The notes under the pieces: model-generated
What the model was told of the DNA's origin: nothing
Seen by the model: the letters and a program-made list of their open reading frames with translations, nothing else
Database searches by the model: none
Shown here: positions 36,276 through 47,800 of the stretch, piece after piece
How the letters are laid out: each line of letters starts with the position of its first letter
Numbering within the stretch: position 1 is the first letter of the stretch
Assembly: GCA_025345505.1 (NCBI GenBank)
Contig: JANVCC010000011.1
Coordinates: 3,729,849-3,793,848 of the forward strand
DNA length: 64,000 nucleotides
Direction of reading: 5' to 3'
Source of the DNA: Todiramphus chloris collaris
Lineage: Eukaryota; Chordata; Aves; Coraciiformes; Alcedinidae
Made by a program: the position numbers and the translations under genes

Positions 36276-39200
36276 TTAATCAGAAATACCTTTTGAAAAA
36301 AGACCAACCCTGTATTTCATTTGCTCATGTGGCAGATCTATTCTGTAGAGAGCCTTACCCTCCAGAGGCTGAGTGCCTTTGTACTGTAAAATTAAGTGTT
36401 ACAAGAAACACCTGTCTTGGATGCTCTATTTTCTTATTTTGACCTCATGGGAAGAAATATTAGAAAGTAGAACATTTCCTTGGTAGAGGTTTTTGTATTG
36501 CATAGGAAGGTATTATTTGCATTTTTAAAATGTATGCATTATTATAAATCTATAGTAAAGACAACATTGACAAAAGAATTATATAGTGTCTTTTTTTGGT
36601 TATTATTACTTTGCAGATGAACGTCCTTCAGTGGTATTCTTAGATTATTGCATTGTATGAGGAGAACAAAGTTCTTCACTATTTGGTGCCTTTACACATG
36701 CAAAACTAATTATCTTAGATTATGAAAATGAAGTGGGTCTAGAAATTTGAAAAAAAAAAAAAAAAATTTTTTTAAAAATGAATTATGATGTCATTTCACT
36801 GAAATACCAGAGGGAGACATTTCTCAGTTTGCCTGGTGAAGTTTGTAACATTTAAGTGGTCATGGAGGTGCCTTTTTACCACAAGACCTAGCTGTTGCAT
36901 CTGTCTCCCCATACAGAAGCTAATATAAAGGACTGCCACAGGAACCATTTGCAGTTGCTGAAATAGGTTATATATCCTGAATAACACAGCAAACAAACTA
37001 CAAAATTTTAAGCACCATCTATTAATGCTCAATTTAGTAACTACTTGTACTACACATACACACACAATCATATGCAGAGATAGCTATCACTCCTCTGCTT
37101 TTCAAGCTCCACTGAAAGAATATTAGCAAACAGAAGGTCAAGGTCTCCAGAGAAGTTTAGTTGCTTGTGTCCCCATAAATAAACATATATATACAGGACT
37201 TTAATTATGTGGTCATATAGTGTTTTTCTGAATGCCTTGGTCTCACTTGATCCTGAAATGCAATACAGTATGTTGTTTCATCTTTCTTATGCAATATGTG
37301 GCTTTTTTATTGTGGTGGTTTGTTGGGCTTTTTACTTTGTTGTTTTTTTGGTTTTTTTTGTGTTTTTATTTTTTCCTGAATTCTGTCTAGACAACATTTT
37401 CTGCTCATTTCCATATGGGACTTTCTGTCATTCTATCTTCTTTAAAAATATTAATGAACCCCAGTTGTATTCCAGTGCAGGATGGAGGGTCAGAAAAGAG
37501 TAAGGTAATTTAAAGTTTCTTGTGCATTTAACTAGTGTATGCCTGACTTTTGTAATTTTATCATAATTGTGTTTTTAGGGAGGATTTTCACATGTAGTTT
37601 ATTAAATCTTAAAGAATGAAATTAATAAAAACCAAAATCTCATCCTTTGCATAATATTAAAACTTACATGTCTCATTGATAGGATTTGAAACTTAAGTTA
37701 CATTTCAGACTCCTATTGCTAAGATATGGATAACCACAGTAACAGAGAAGCTCCTCTTAAGGGGTGATTGACACACATTTTGCAAGCCCCATGAGGTTCT
37801 GTGCTGCAAATGTAGCTTGTACGAGTTCCCACTGGTAGAGTCTTTGCCGGATGTGAGGAGGAAGGAGCGACATGCTAGTAACCCAGCTACTGATGAGTGT
37901 GCAGATTCTCAGCATGGGATGATAGTACCAAGCACTGATTCCCCAGACAACACCATTAGTATGAGTGAGATGGCTAGATAACAAATAATAGTAAGCCTTC
38001 CTGTACTGTTGCTCATTTTCCCCTGTCTATTATGAGTCTACCAATGCAAGGATCTTGTTCCAGTCTTTCCTAGTTCTGCCTCCAGATTCCTATCCCAGAA
38101 ACCCTCTTTCCCATCTCCTATTCACAGACTTCCACTTTCTTCCTTTCTTAATTTCAATATATTTTGAATCTTCATTTTTCCCCCTCAATCACTCCAAATT
38201 TGCTTTCACACTTCTTATTAGTCCTAATCCAATCCAAACAATTTTTTTCTCCCAGTCCATCTTATTCCCTCCTGTTATCTTACCTCTATTAACTCACCAA
38301 CTCCTGGTCCCACAGTGTTGTTATGCTCTTGAGTCCCACACCTCTGCAATGCACACAAAGTCCCAGGCTCTCTTATCTCCCTGTACCCACTCTCAAACTA
38401 TACTCTCAGTCTCCCATTTGCAGGGCTACTGCTATTTCTTTTAACCTGAATTACATAAACTGTCCTCTTTACAGTTTGTTTTTGAATCAAATAGATTCCT
38501 TTTCCTTCCAGCTTAGCCATCAGTAGAGAGAGAGGAAAAGTTTTTCACTTTGATTGCAGAGCATGGATCATACCAGTCTAGAAAAAGAGGGACATATCCT
38601 TAGAAGACTATCTAGTTTACAACTGAACAGCTGTGGAAATTCAGAGCACAGTTGCTGTGTGTTATGGGCATGATGAAGAACTCCTTAGGCTGACTCCAGA
38701 ACTGAAAGCAGTATGACAGCATCAGCAAGGTGCTTATATGAAGGGTTATCACTTTCAGCCCATGCATTGTCTCTATATAATTACTCTTTCCAACACTAAT
38801 TTTATCCACGCTTAACTCAGATGTTACCTAGGTTTTCCCAAAACATCACTGAATCATCACGTTCAGATTTGCCTTCATCATTCAGTGAAGGATGAGCTAT
38901 GTCGCCAGAGAATGGTGGTGAGACACCCAAGGAAGGTGCTTAGATCTTCAAAGAATCATGTAACTTTTAAATTTCTTGTTTTAAGTTACATGTCACTTTC
39001 AAGCATGTGTTTTGATCATGTCTTGCTATTTACTTGCATACTAATACCCAAGAAAGTGTGCCCAAAGTTTTGGCATCAGTAAGAATTATTAGGCATCTCA
39101 GGATGGTCTCTCTTGCTCACTATGTAGCCAAATAATGAGTGATATTCAGATAGGCTTCTAAGAGCTCAGCCTCTCCTGGATAGCACTCCCAAACCACAGA

Positions 39201-42200
39201 AGTCTTCAGAAATCTCAGAAGAAAGTGAAGTTCCTGACAGTTGTGTGAATCACAGCTTCAAGTAATGATATTTTTTTCTAATCCCAGATGGAGTCTGAGA
39301 GTGAAAATGAAATGATAGCCTTCTATTGGAGACTAGGGGTGATTGTAAGTCTTAAATACCCTTGGAGTAGCTATTTTGTATTTAAATATGTATTATGCCA
39401 GTCTATTGGGAATTGTCTATGTGCTCTCTTTTGGTGTATTTGTTAGATGAAATCACACCAAGTCTGTAGCTGAAGGGGAAAATGAATACAGATCTTCTGA
39501 AGTCCAGGTCAGACCTCTTTCCATTAGACAGTATCTCCACAAACTGCTAGTAAAAGTGGATTTTTTTGCTTGTGATGTCAAAACACAGGTCACTTCAATG
39601 AAGCAAAACCAAAGTTTTATGGGTTTAGGTTTGAAATTTCTCAGCATTCATAAATTAAATGGATATTATGAAACTATCTAGTTTTCAGTTCTATACCTTG
39701 CAACAAAAAATAGCTTAGTGAATTTTCACAGAGAAAAATGCAGCGAATTTTCTCTTTGTTTTGACAGAGCACAAAACACAACAGAAACATCTTTTTATTT
39801 AATGTATCTAATGATTAACTAAGATCAGATTCTGGGATTAAAAAAAAAAACACATAACAAAAACAACACCCAAAAAAATGCAGAGATGCAAGTATTTTCC
39901 TGGGAAATAGGCTTTCTGAGAGAAAGTTCTGTGTGGATAACTCCTGTTTTTAAGGGAATTAAACTCTAGGACATAAAAATACCCCACTATAAGTTGGTGT
40001 TTTTTTCCTCTGGAAAAGATCTTTTTTTTATTCTGAATACTTTGTGTATTCACTATACTCAGTTTTCCAGATTCTTTCAACTAATCCTCCCTTCCCTTTC
40101 CATTTGAAAGATATTTCTATTCATACGGTGATTGTAAAGAGCAAATTAGACACAAGTGTGCAGTAGCACACAAAATACCTGGGTAATTTCTGGAAAGTTT
40201 ACCTTCAACCTTTAAAGGAGCAGCATTGTGATGCAGAAAACTCCTACACATAAATTCCTATTTCATCTCTATAGCCCATGCAGACACAGAAGTAAATGTA
40301 TTTTAAACAGGGTCACTTCCAAGCTGTTATAATGAATATTTTGTCATGATTTCCATTGTGGTAAATGCTGAGAATGGAGAACGAGGATGGGACTAGCAGT
40401 GCAAAAACACTGTATTGTTTATACCCTGTTAAGGAGGGATGTGAGGTGACCTGTCTATAAGACTGGGAGTAAGGAATTGCAAGCCAGCTTTTGTTATGAT
40501 TTCTTGAGGCTTTAGGCAGGAAACAGGTTTCATTTTCTGCCTTAATTATTCTTATTTGTCAAATGATCATGAAAATGGTTTTCTACTTTAGAGGACAGAT
40601 ATGAGGGTTAAGACTGAAGACTAAAGACAAAAAAGCTGAGACTGAAAGTAATGGAAAATAAGAAATATCACTATCCTGCCTCAAGCATCCTACTCCACTC
40701 TTTATACATTTGCAAATTACTTTTGATAATTTCAAAGTGTATATCTCAAGACAGGTTGCACTTCACATGGTGGAATCTTAAGAGATGCTGAAAAGGAGGA
40801 GCAACTCTCAGACCTCAGTATCTCACCAGGATTTTTTCCAGTTGAACCTAAACACATGCTCTGTTTCTGACATGTATTTGAAGTACATGGCTCTGGGGAA
40901 CACCAGTTCTGCTGATCTTCTTCTTTAGGGACTCGCTGACTTCTGTGTAAAAACACGGTATCTCCTTGTAAAATATTTGCTGTGTTTCAGCTGTTATAGT
41001 AAATAAGTAAATCAAATCTCTATTCCTGGATGCTTTCTTTCTATCCCAAACTACTCTTTCAACCCACTATCCCTCAAGGATCCTATTTCAATGTTAATAT
41101 TTTATGCATTTAACTATGATAAATAATATAAACAAGGAACATGAATGCATTCCTGGAGGATAAAATAGCACTATGAAACCTTGATTTTGCTTTGATTTTG
41201 ACAAATTATTTCTTAAGAGAATAAAAGATGTACCTAAGGAACTGCCTGGCAATCAAAAGTTTAAATGAAAAACAGAGCAAGAAAGCACGCAAAGCTTTAA
41301 AGTTCTAACTAACTTTGTACAAATGATACCTTGGGGAAGGAAAAGTACGACTGGTATGTGTCCATTAAAAGGTGCACATGTAACCTTTGATTTCTTTGTC
41401 GCAGAGGACTTTGAGATGATAGGAAGAAGATGTTAAGAAAATGGCATTATAGGAGCCACACAGGGACTGGGGGACATGTCAGTCACTGGAAACACTTGTC
41501 TCATTTTTTTCTGAAAGATATTTCAAGTGCTCTGGATCTAATAAACCTGATTCATTAAAGAAGCCTCAAAATAATAGCCACTGATATCTTTGAGGATTTT
41601 ATTCTGGATGCAAGAGGATATCCTGGCAGTGTCACATTTCTTGTCAGGGAGATTCTGCAAATATTAAAAAAAAAACAAAAAAAAAAACCCCAAATAAAAC
41701 CAACCAACAAACCTTGAGAAAAATAAAAACTTCTGAAAATATCCAGAATACTTTACATACTGGGTGGGAAGAAGGGAAAAGAGAAGCAGTATAGGAAGGT
41801 CTCTGTATCATCATCTCTTCATTCCCTGTGACCTGACAAAATCTCTTGGTTATTTGGTAAAAACTACTAGTCCTTTAAGCATGATAGAGACATACTTTTA
41901 ATCCAGGTCTAGTGTCAGTGTGAGATATTAATGCCATCTGATGCTTCACTCTGCCTACTGCATGTTGTCCTTCCATCATTTCACAGATGTTGAAGTCTGC
42001 TATTTCTCCTCCTGAAGAAGGTGAGAAGCCAGTAGTAACAACCAAGACCATATTCCACAGTATGATGTAATTTCTAACTTGCCATAGATTTGTTTTAGCA
42101 AGGGAATTAAAAAGCTGATTCTGAGATATTAAGAATATTTTGAATATTAAGAATATTTTGAATAACAAAGTCCCACCTAGGGCTCTGTAACTAATACTAA

Positions 42201-42304
42201 AGCTGGATGCAGACCTTTCATTTTACATTATAAACTGGCACAAACGACACTACTTAGAGAACTACGGTGAGCTTCAGCAGGAGGCTTACAAATGCCACTT
42301 GTAA
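36276..42304. other. Non-coding stretch, no gene recognised
   Basis: No supported exon. Low-complexity features: A17 followed by T7 at 36750-36773, T/G-rich sequence at 37303-37375, a pyrimidine-rich zone around 38060-38520 that produces long Ser/Pro/Leu frames, and an A-rich tract at 41664-41710. Confidence 0.5.
42128..42163. repeat. Exact tandem duplication, 18 bp x 2
   Basis: attaagaatattttgaat occurs twice with no gap (42128-42145 and 42146-42163). The lack of divergence suggests a recent slippage event or a variable-number repeat. Confidence 0.9.
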
Positions 42305-42382
42305 TTAATAAAAACTCTGATCTCAAGTACATTTCACAGTTCATTCCTGGGGAGAAGTACTTCGTACTTTCTCCACTTTCAG

Positions 42383-42793
42383 GCTGATGGGCTGAGCATG
42401 CAATTGGTGCAGTTTCTTTTCAAGCGGATAATCCAGTACATGGCTGAGCAAATGACAAACCAGATGCAGAGTGAAAGGTACCACTCAGAGCCTGGAGAAC
42501 TGGAGAAACAAAGGAATCTGCAGGACATTTCTACTGAATCAGACCCTTGTTCTCCTCCACAAAGGATGAGAAAAAAAACCATGGTGACACATAAAACATG
42601 TGGCAACAAATTGGTGGCAACTTCTGCAAAATGGGAACATGAACTACATGGCATGTGGATAAAAGAGAATGCATCTGCAAAACATGTGAGGAAAATTGTG
42701 AATATAATTCTAGCAATTATGATTATAGTGTTGTATACGCTACTGCACTTAATTACAATTCTCTGTTCTTTTCATGCTATGGAAATGGACTAA
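42383..42793 (+). CDS. Candidate terminal exon: putative tail-anchored membrane protein, unrecognised
   Basis: I do not recognise this protein. An open frame runs from 42305 to a TAA at 42791-42793. A splice-acceptor-like sequence (tactttctccactttcag) ends at 42382, directly before an in-frame codon, and an ATG follows at 42398. From that Met the product is 131 residues: an N-terminal amphipathic-looking stretch (1-25), a polar Glu/Gln/Ser-rich middle (25-55), a basic patch 'QRMRKK' (55-60), a basic 'KHVRK' (95-99), and one hydrophobic segment (about 100-123) that would fit a C-terminal membrane anchor. Composition is less Phe/Leu/Ser-heavy than the chance frames nearby. ATTAAA at 43072-43077 could be a polyadenylation signal. 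No upstream exon was found. Chance frames of 130-165 codons also occur in this window, so this could be noise. Confidence 0.27.
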   Translation, partial: ADGLSMQLVQFLFKRIIQYMAEQMTNQMQSERYHSEPGELEKQRNLQDISTESDPCSPPQRMRKKTMVTHKTCGNKLVATSAKWEHELHGMWIKENASAKHVRKIVNIILAIMIIVLYTLLHLITILCSFHAMEMD

Positions 42794-44055
42794 ATGGACT
42801 ACAAAATGTATCTCAAAAGACGAGCAATCTGTGGCATGAATAGGAATCTCCTTTATCTTAATACAATGAGGCCTACATTTCACAAACATGGCAGCATCTC
42901 TGTGATAATTTTTCAGAGCAGAATTTTGATTACAAAATTAACAATGTGAAAAAAATTAGAAGCTTTTATTATTTCATCTGAGAACAAGGATAGGATTATT
43001 AAGAGTATTGACAAAAGTGGTGTGGGCTTCTTGTTTTGGTTTGGTTTTTTTTTAAGTAGTTTAGGTGTTACATTAAAATGGTAATCTTTCCTTTTCTTAA
43101 AAATTCCAATGTTATTTTATTGAAAGGGAAAGATGGGTGATTTAAAAAAAAAACCTTAATTTGCATGCCTACCACTTTTGTAATTTTTCTTTATTGGGAT
43201 GAGAAGGTGTGCAAGTTCTTTAGTACACACATATGCAGCTAAAACAACAATCATAGTCATTAATCTTAAACTGTGAATCAGAACAGTTCATCTGTGCAGA
43301 TCTGTGAGATGTTTTGCAAATAATGAATTCTGTTTAGAAACATTGGTCTAGAAGGGACCTCTTGGGGTACTGAATTAACATGCAGGAGGGTTTTTGTATG
43401 CATTAAAAAATGTACACTCATGTTTTAAGTGTTGGTTTCAGGCAGTTAAGATGCTTCACAGAATTAAATGAGAAAGTGCAGTTTTACAGGACCTGAAGAA
43501 GTAAGCCATTATGCCTATTGATAGAGGGAGTTATAGGAAAGCTTGGTGTTGTCCAGCATAAGGTTTTCAGTAGTACAGATTTGGGACAACGGCATACCTG
43601 GGGATAGTAAAGCCACAAGTTACACAATTCTCTGTGAAGATGCACTGATAAAACTTGACAGTTCATTGCCCCATCATGTATATGACAAACCTCATTCCTT
43701 TTATAGATTTTTTTGAGTGTTTAAGAGTGCAATGAATTGGACAACTTGTCTCTAAATAAGTTAGGAATTCTGGTTGTGTGTTTGGAGATGAAGACTGCTG
43801 TGTGCGAAAGCTGCTAGAGTCTGTAAGGGTCGTTGCCATGTGTCTTCAGGGTCAGGAAAAATACTGGTGGGTCCGGATGATTCTTATTTGGGTGTGAGTC
43901 GACTGAACATGAGATAGGTGAGAGGAGAGAAGAAGCCTGATTTTGAACACTGAAATTTCAGCAAAGGCAGAACAAACTACAGTACTGGTACAACTCTCAG
44001 CAAATACAAAGGATGTGAAAGTATGTGTGCATTTGGGAAGCGGAGGAAACCAGAA
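42794..44055. other. Non-coding stretch after the candidate exon
   Basis: If the candidate exon is real, 42794 to about 43095 would be its 3' UTR. Otherwise nothing was recognised. 'ggtctagaagggacctcttgg' near 43346 faintly resembles a minus-strand CR1 tail but is too short to call. Confidence 0.4.
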
Positions 44056-44196
44056 GATCATAGAATAATAGAATAGTTTAATCTGGAAGAGTCCTTCGAG
44101 ATCATCAAGTCCAACCTTATTGCTATCCCTATCAAAAGCCACTAAACCATGTCCCTAAGCACAACATCAATCCAGCTCTTAAACACTTTCAGGGAA
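44056..44196 (-). mobile_element. CR1 LINE 3'-end fragment
   Basis: The minus-strand CR1 tail begins at 44056 (gatcatagaataatagaata), followed by 'gagatcatcaagtccaacct', 'caaaagccactaaaccatgt' and 'ccctaagcacaacatc'. It stops at about 44196. Only the 3' UTR and the last few ORF2 codons are present. It is nearly identical in form to the element at 54.19 kb, so the same subfamily. Confidence 0.9.
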
Positions 44197-46919
44197 GACT
44201 ATAAAGTGAGGAAGGCACCAGGATATATCCAGTTTTGGACAATTTGGTTTACCTAGGAGGAAACCCAGAAAGGAAATGACTATGAAGAAGAGAGAGGGAG
44301 ATGTGAGCAGGGCAGAGACAACACACAGATCAGAGGAGATGGATGTAATTGCAGGGGCATACCAGTCTACTGAGCTATACTGGTCATTCTGGCCATTCTC
44401 AGACCTACTAGAGGTATGCAGACATATGTACTTCTTATGTCATCTAATAATGGATTTATTAGGTTTTTTTTTTCCTGATCAGAAAGGCTTATGAAGGCTG
44501 GAGGAGAATTACTTACTATCAAGTCAACTTCAGGATTCATTGTGAAGGCACACACTCACCTTCTACAAAAGCAGTTTAAAGTCATGTTACTTCGCTGGGC
44601 TCCATAGAAGTTTAACAGCCATGGACAAATGGGATCACTCTCTTTGATGTAATCATTACATGCTCAACATGAAATGGTACCAAAAGCAGCAAGAAATAGG
44701 CACAGTGATAACTCTGCTGGACCATGCTAGGCTTTTGAGCACTGACGTCAAGTGATTTATCATTCAAACACATTTGAGCAGCTATTCAGCACCCACCCAG
44801 CAAAAGCTCTACGTGGGCTGTGTTTGAGTTGGCAAATACTGTGCTGAGTTTATTTCATAAACATTTTTCATTATAAACCAAAATTCCAGATAGTCTATAA
44901 GAGTTAATTTGGACTTCTCTTGATTTACACCATGTCCTATAATTCATTGTATACCTGCTATTCCTGTATATTCCTATATATGGTAGGAGAAAATTAACTT
45001 TTATTCTTTTCCTGGTTGAATTCAGGCTAATTTAGACTATTGTAAATGTCTAATATTCACACTAAAGTATTAATTAATATTCAGACTTCCAACATGCCAC
45101 TCATTGCTTATTTATGAGCACTTTCATCTTTATCTTCTCCGATCAGCTCACGTATGAGAGAACTGGTCAGTGTTGCTCCAGTTCATAGAAAAGCTACTAT
45201 CCTTGCTGGAGGTCATCTAGCTGAGCATTTCTTTCACCCCCTACTCTCTTCCACAGAGGCTTTGTCTAGACTTAGAAACACAAGCTAACTGAGATTGATT
45301 TATACCAGTCTGGACAAGCTGTACATCTCTCAATCTCAACTTTGATCTCTCCTGTCTGTGTTTTCTTGGACTCATCATAACCCTTCCTCTGTAATCAAGA
45401 TACCCATGTTTCATTACTGAATAGCAGGACTCCAGAATCTACCACATCTTTTTCACTGGTTGATTAAAGTTGAGTTTCACCAACAGCCTGGGAATGACTT
45501 TTCTCCAGAGGTTTTTTTCTTTTTGTGGACGTTATTAATATATTTTTCAGGAAGGGAAATTTTTTCTCTACAACACTTAGTCATTGATAATAAACAAAAC
45601 TTTTTTTTTTTCTTTTTGTTTTTTTTTTTTTTTAATTGATAGCCACATCAATGAAAATGTTAACTCCAGGAAAGTTACATTGAACATACATAATCAGATT
45701 ACAATAATTTAATTAAAGCCCATTTAAAGCTCTAGTGTTTATTTTTAGTTTGTGTACTTCCTAATTATCTTATAGGCTTTTATTTTTTATGGCAAGATTC
45801 CAGTCATTACAAAGCTGTGGAACTTGATACATACTCAAGGAAAGAAATGCATTTTCAAACTTTGTTTAAAGAGGGAATTGTCAGAAATGTCAGAGCATAA
45901 CATTTCACAAAAGAGACTAAATAACTTTGCTTTTAATGATGTAGTGCTTCTCTTCCTTGTTAATATATTAAAGACTACTTTACCCATTTTAGAGGGCAAA
46001 AGGGGAAAGGGGACTGCACTTAGAAAGTGTAGGGCTGTGTAATGTCATCAACGCCAAGAGATTGAGAAGTAAAATCAATATGTCAGTGTTCACCCGTTGT
46101 GTTGTCTTTTCCAATTTTTCTTGTGGAAACTAGAAATAGATTCTGATCTCAGACAAATCCTGATCCTGGCATCACTTTTCTTCCCAACAAAGAAAAATAA
46201 TTTAACTGATTTTGAATGAATAGTAGTTTATAAAATGGGACTCCTGCATGCAAACATTTTTTCTAAAGACTTTCTGGGACTACTGTATGAACCTAATTAG
46301 GTAGTATCCTTATGTCTGAATTAACAAGTTAATTGCATAGAACCCTTACAGTAAAGTGAACTAAAAAGGAATCATCCCCTGTCAACATAAAATGTTAATC
46401 CCATTAGTTCTCATTTCTGAAGAACTCCTGATATCTTGATATCATCTGTGTTGCCTCAGAAATCACTGAAATTCTTCCAATGATTTTGAGAGGTATGGAA
46501 TGTCATATAAACAGTTTCCACTGTTTTCTGATTAGGAATTAAAAACAAGTGTAACTTAGATAACTTATATAGCTTTAAATCAGTATATTCTAATCTGAAT
46601 TTCAAGTACAGGCATTGTAAAAATAATGATATTATAGTTACCCAGGGAATTCAACCCAAAGAGAATCAATTCTATTGTAAAGATCATGCTTTTAATCCAC
46701 CTCTACCTGTGTGACAGATGGTCAAACCAAAGAATCAACACATTAAGCAGATGGACTTGGTATCTGATTCCCAATTACTAGAGTTACCTCAGGTGGAAGG
46801 TTACTTCTCCTGATCAGAGAAAATTATTTTTCCCCAGATGGTGGCAAAAAATTGCTCATTCTGCTTTTTTAACATTAAAGTTTCCCATTTATTTTTCAAA
46901 GTTAGGCAGTAGCATTAAA
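44197..46919. other. Non-coding stretch, no gene recognised
   Basis: No supported exon or RNA gene. T-rich runs lie at 45601-45633. A phrase near 45185-45235 faintly resembles a CR1 tail. Confidence 0.5.
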
Positions 46920-46978
46920 GATTTGATCCAAGGCCCACTGAAGGTAGCTATTGATGTTGGTAGGCTTTAGATCAAACC
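46920..46978. repeat. Imperfect palindrome resembling an ancient amniote repeat
   Basis: gatttgatccaaggcc (46920-46935) and ggctttagatcaaacc (46963-46978) are inverted copies matching at 13 of 16 positions. The block resembles a palindromic amniote repeat of the type 'ggcctgatccaaagcccattgaagtcaatggg...ggctttggatcaggcc', with 'cccactgaag' and 'gatgttggtagg' in the middle. The identification is from memory and no search was done. Confidence 0.45.
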
Positions 46979-47751
46979 TAAGAGATGGGAAATAAAAACT
47001 TATGGACAAGAAATTGTTAAGGTATGGTCTAGACTCTGACCTAAGTATGAGTAAGAATAAACACTTGACATGATACTAGAAACCTCAGGACATACCAAAC
47101 TACAGTATTAGAATTTGGCCAAACCTTGTAGGGATGGATGGAGTTAATGGTTGATTAAAGAAGAGTTAGGTGAGAGGTGGACAAACTCCAAATATACAGA
47201 CAGGGTGATGAGGGCCTTTTGGGGAGCAGAGTCTTTCAAGGGCTATGCATGATGCCCACATAGCAGTAGCAGTACAAGTAGATAAGACTAAGATTACATT
47301 AATCATATCAGAAATATAAATTTGGGTTCAGATTTTGGAAAACTGGGGACGATAAGAACAAACAAATAGCTGCGGATTGTTTATTTGTGAAGAGGCAAAG
47401 GCAGAGAAAAGGTGGATAGAGGAAGAACCATCATGGAGAAACAGAAAAGTGGTGGGTATATGCTATTGAAGTCCATGTGACATTTTGCTGTTTCTTTCTG
47501 AAGGTGTAAAGATGCAGTTCCCTGTTTGTGATGATCTGAATGAGCACCTGTGTTCTTACCCAATGTGTACATAGGGATTATGTGTTCAGTCCCACGCATG
47601 GTTGGACCCCAAAATGGGAAAAGCAACAACAACCTCACATCCATCAATTCAGGAGAGGAGGAATACTTCCATCTCAAAGCCCAGCAGATGTGTCTTTCCT
47701 TTAACAAAAGTGTCAAAAGCATTTAAAATAATCTTAGTAGATAATATAGGA

Positions 47752-47800
47752 CAATAGAGCTGAAAACAATAGAGCTCTATGAAAAGCAATAAAGCTCCAT
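47752..47800. repeat. Imperfect tandem repeat of 'caatagagct' units
   Basis: Three diverged units start at 47752, 47767 and 47787 (caatagagctgaaaa, caatagagctctatgaaaag, caataaagctccat). The second contains the palindrome agagctct. Confidence 0.6.

Noticed and set aside
38055..38526. Ser/Pro/Leu-rich overlapping plus frames
   Set aside because: They result from a pyrimidine-rich stretch. Two frames overlap in the same sequence and neither has a domain.
43340..43375. Phrase 'ggtctagaagggacctcttgg' resembling a CR1 tail
   Set aside because: Too short, and neither side continues the CR1 pattern.
45185..45235. Phrase 'ggaggtcatctagctgagca' resembling a minus-strand CR1 tail
   Set aside because: The match is under 30 good bases with no octamer and no ORF2 sequence following, so it is not separable from chance.
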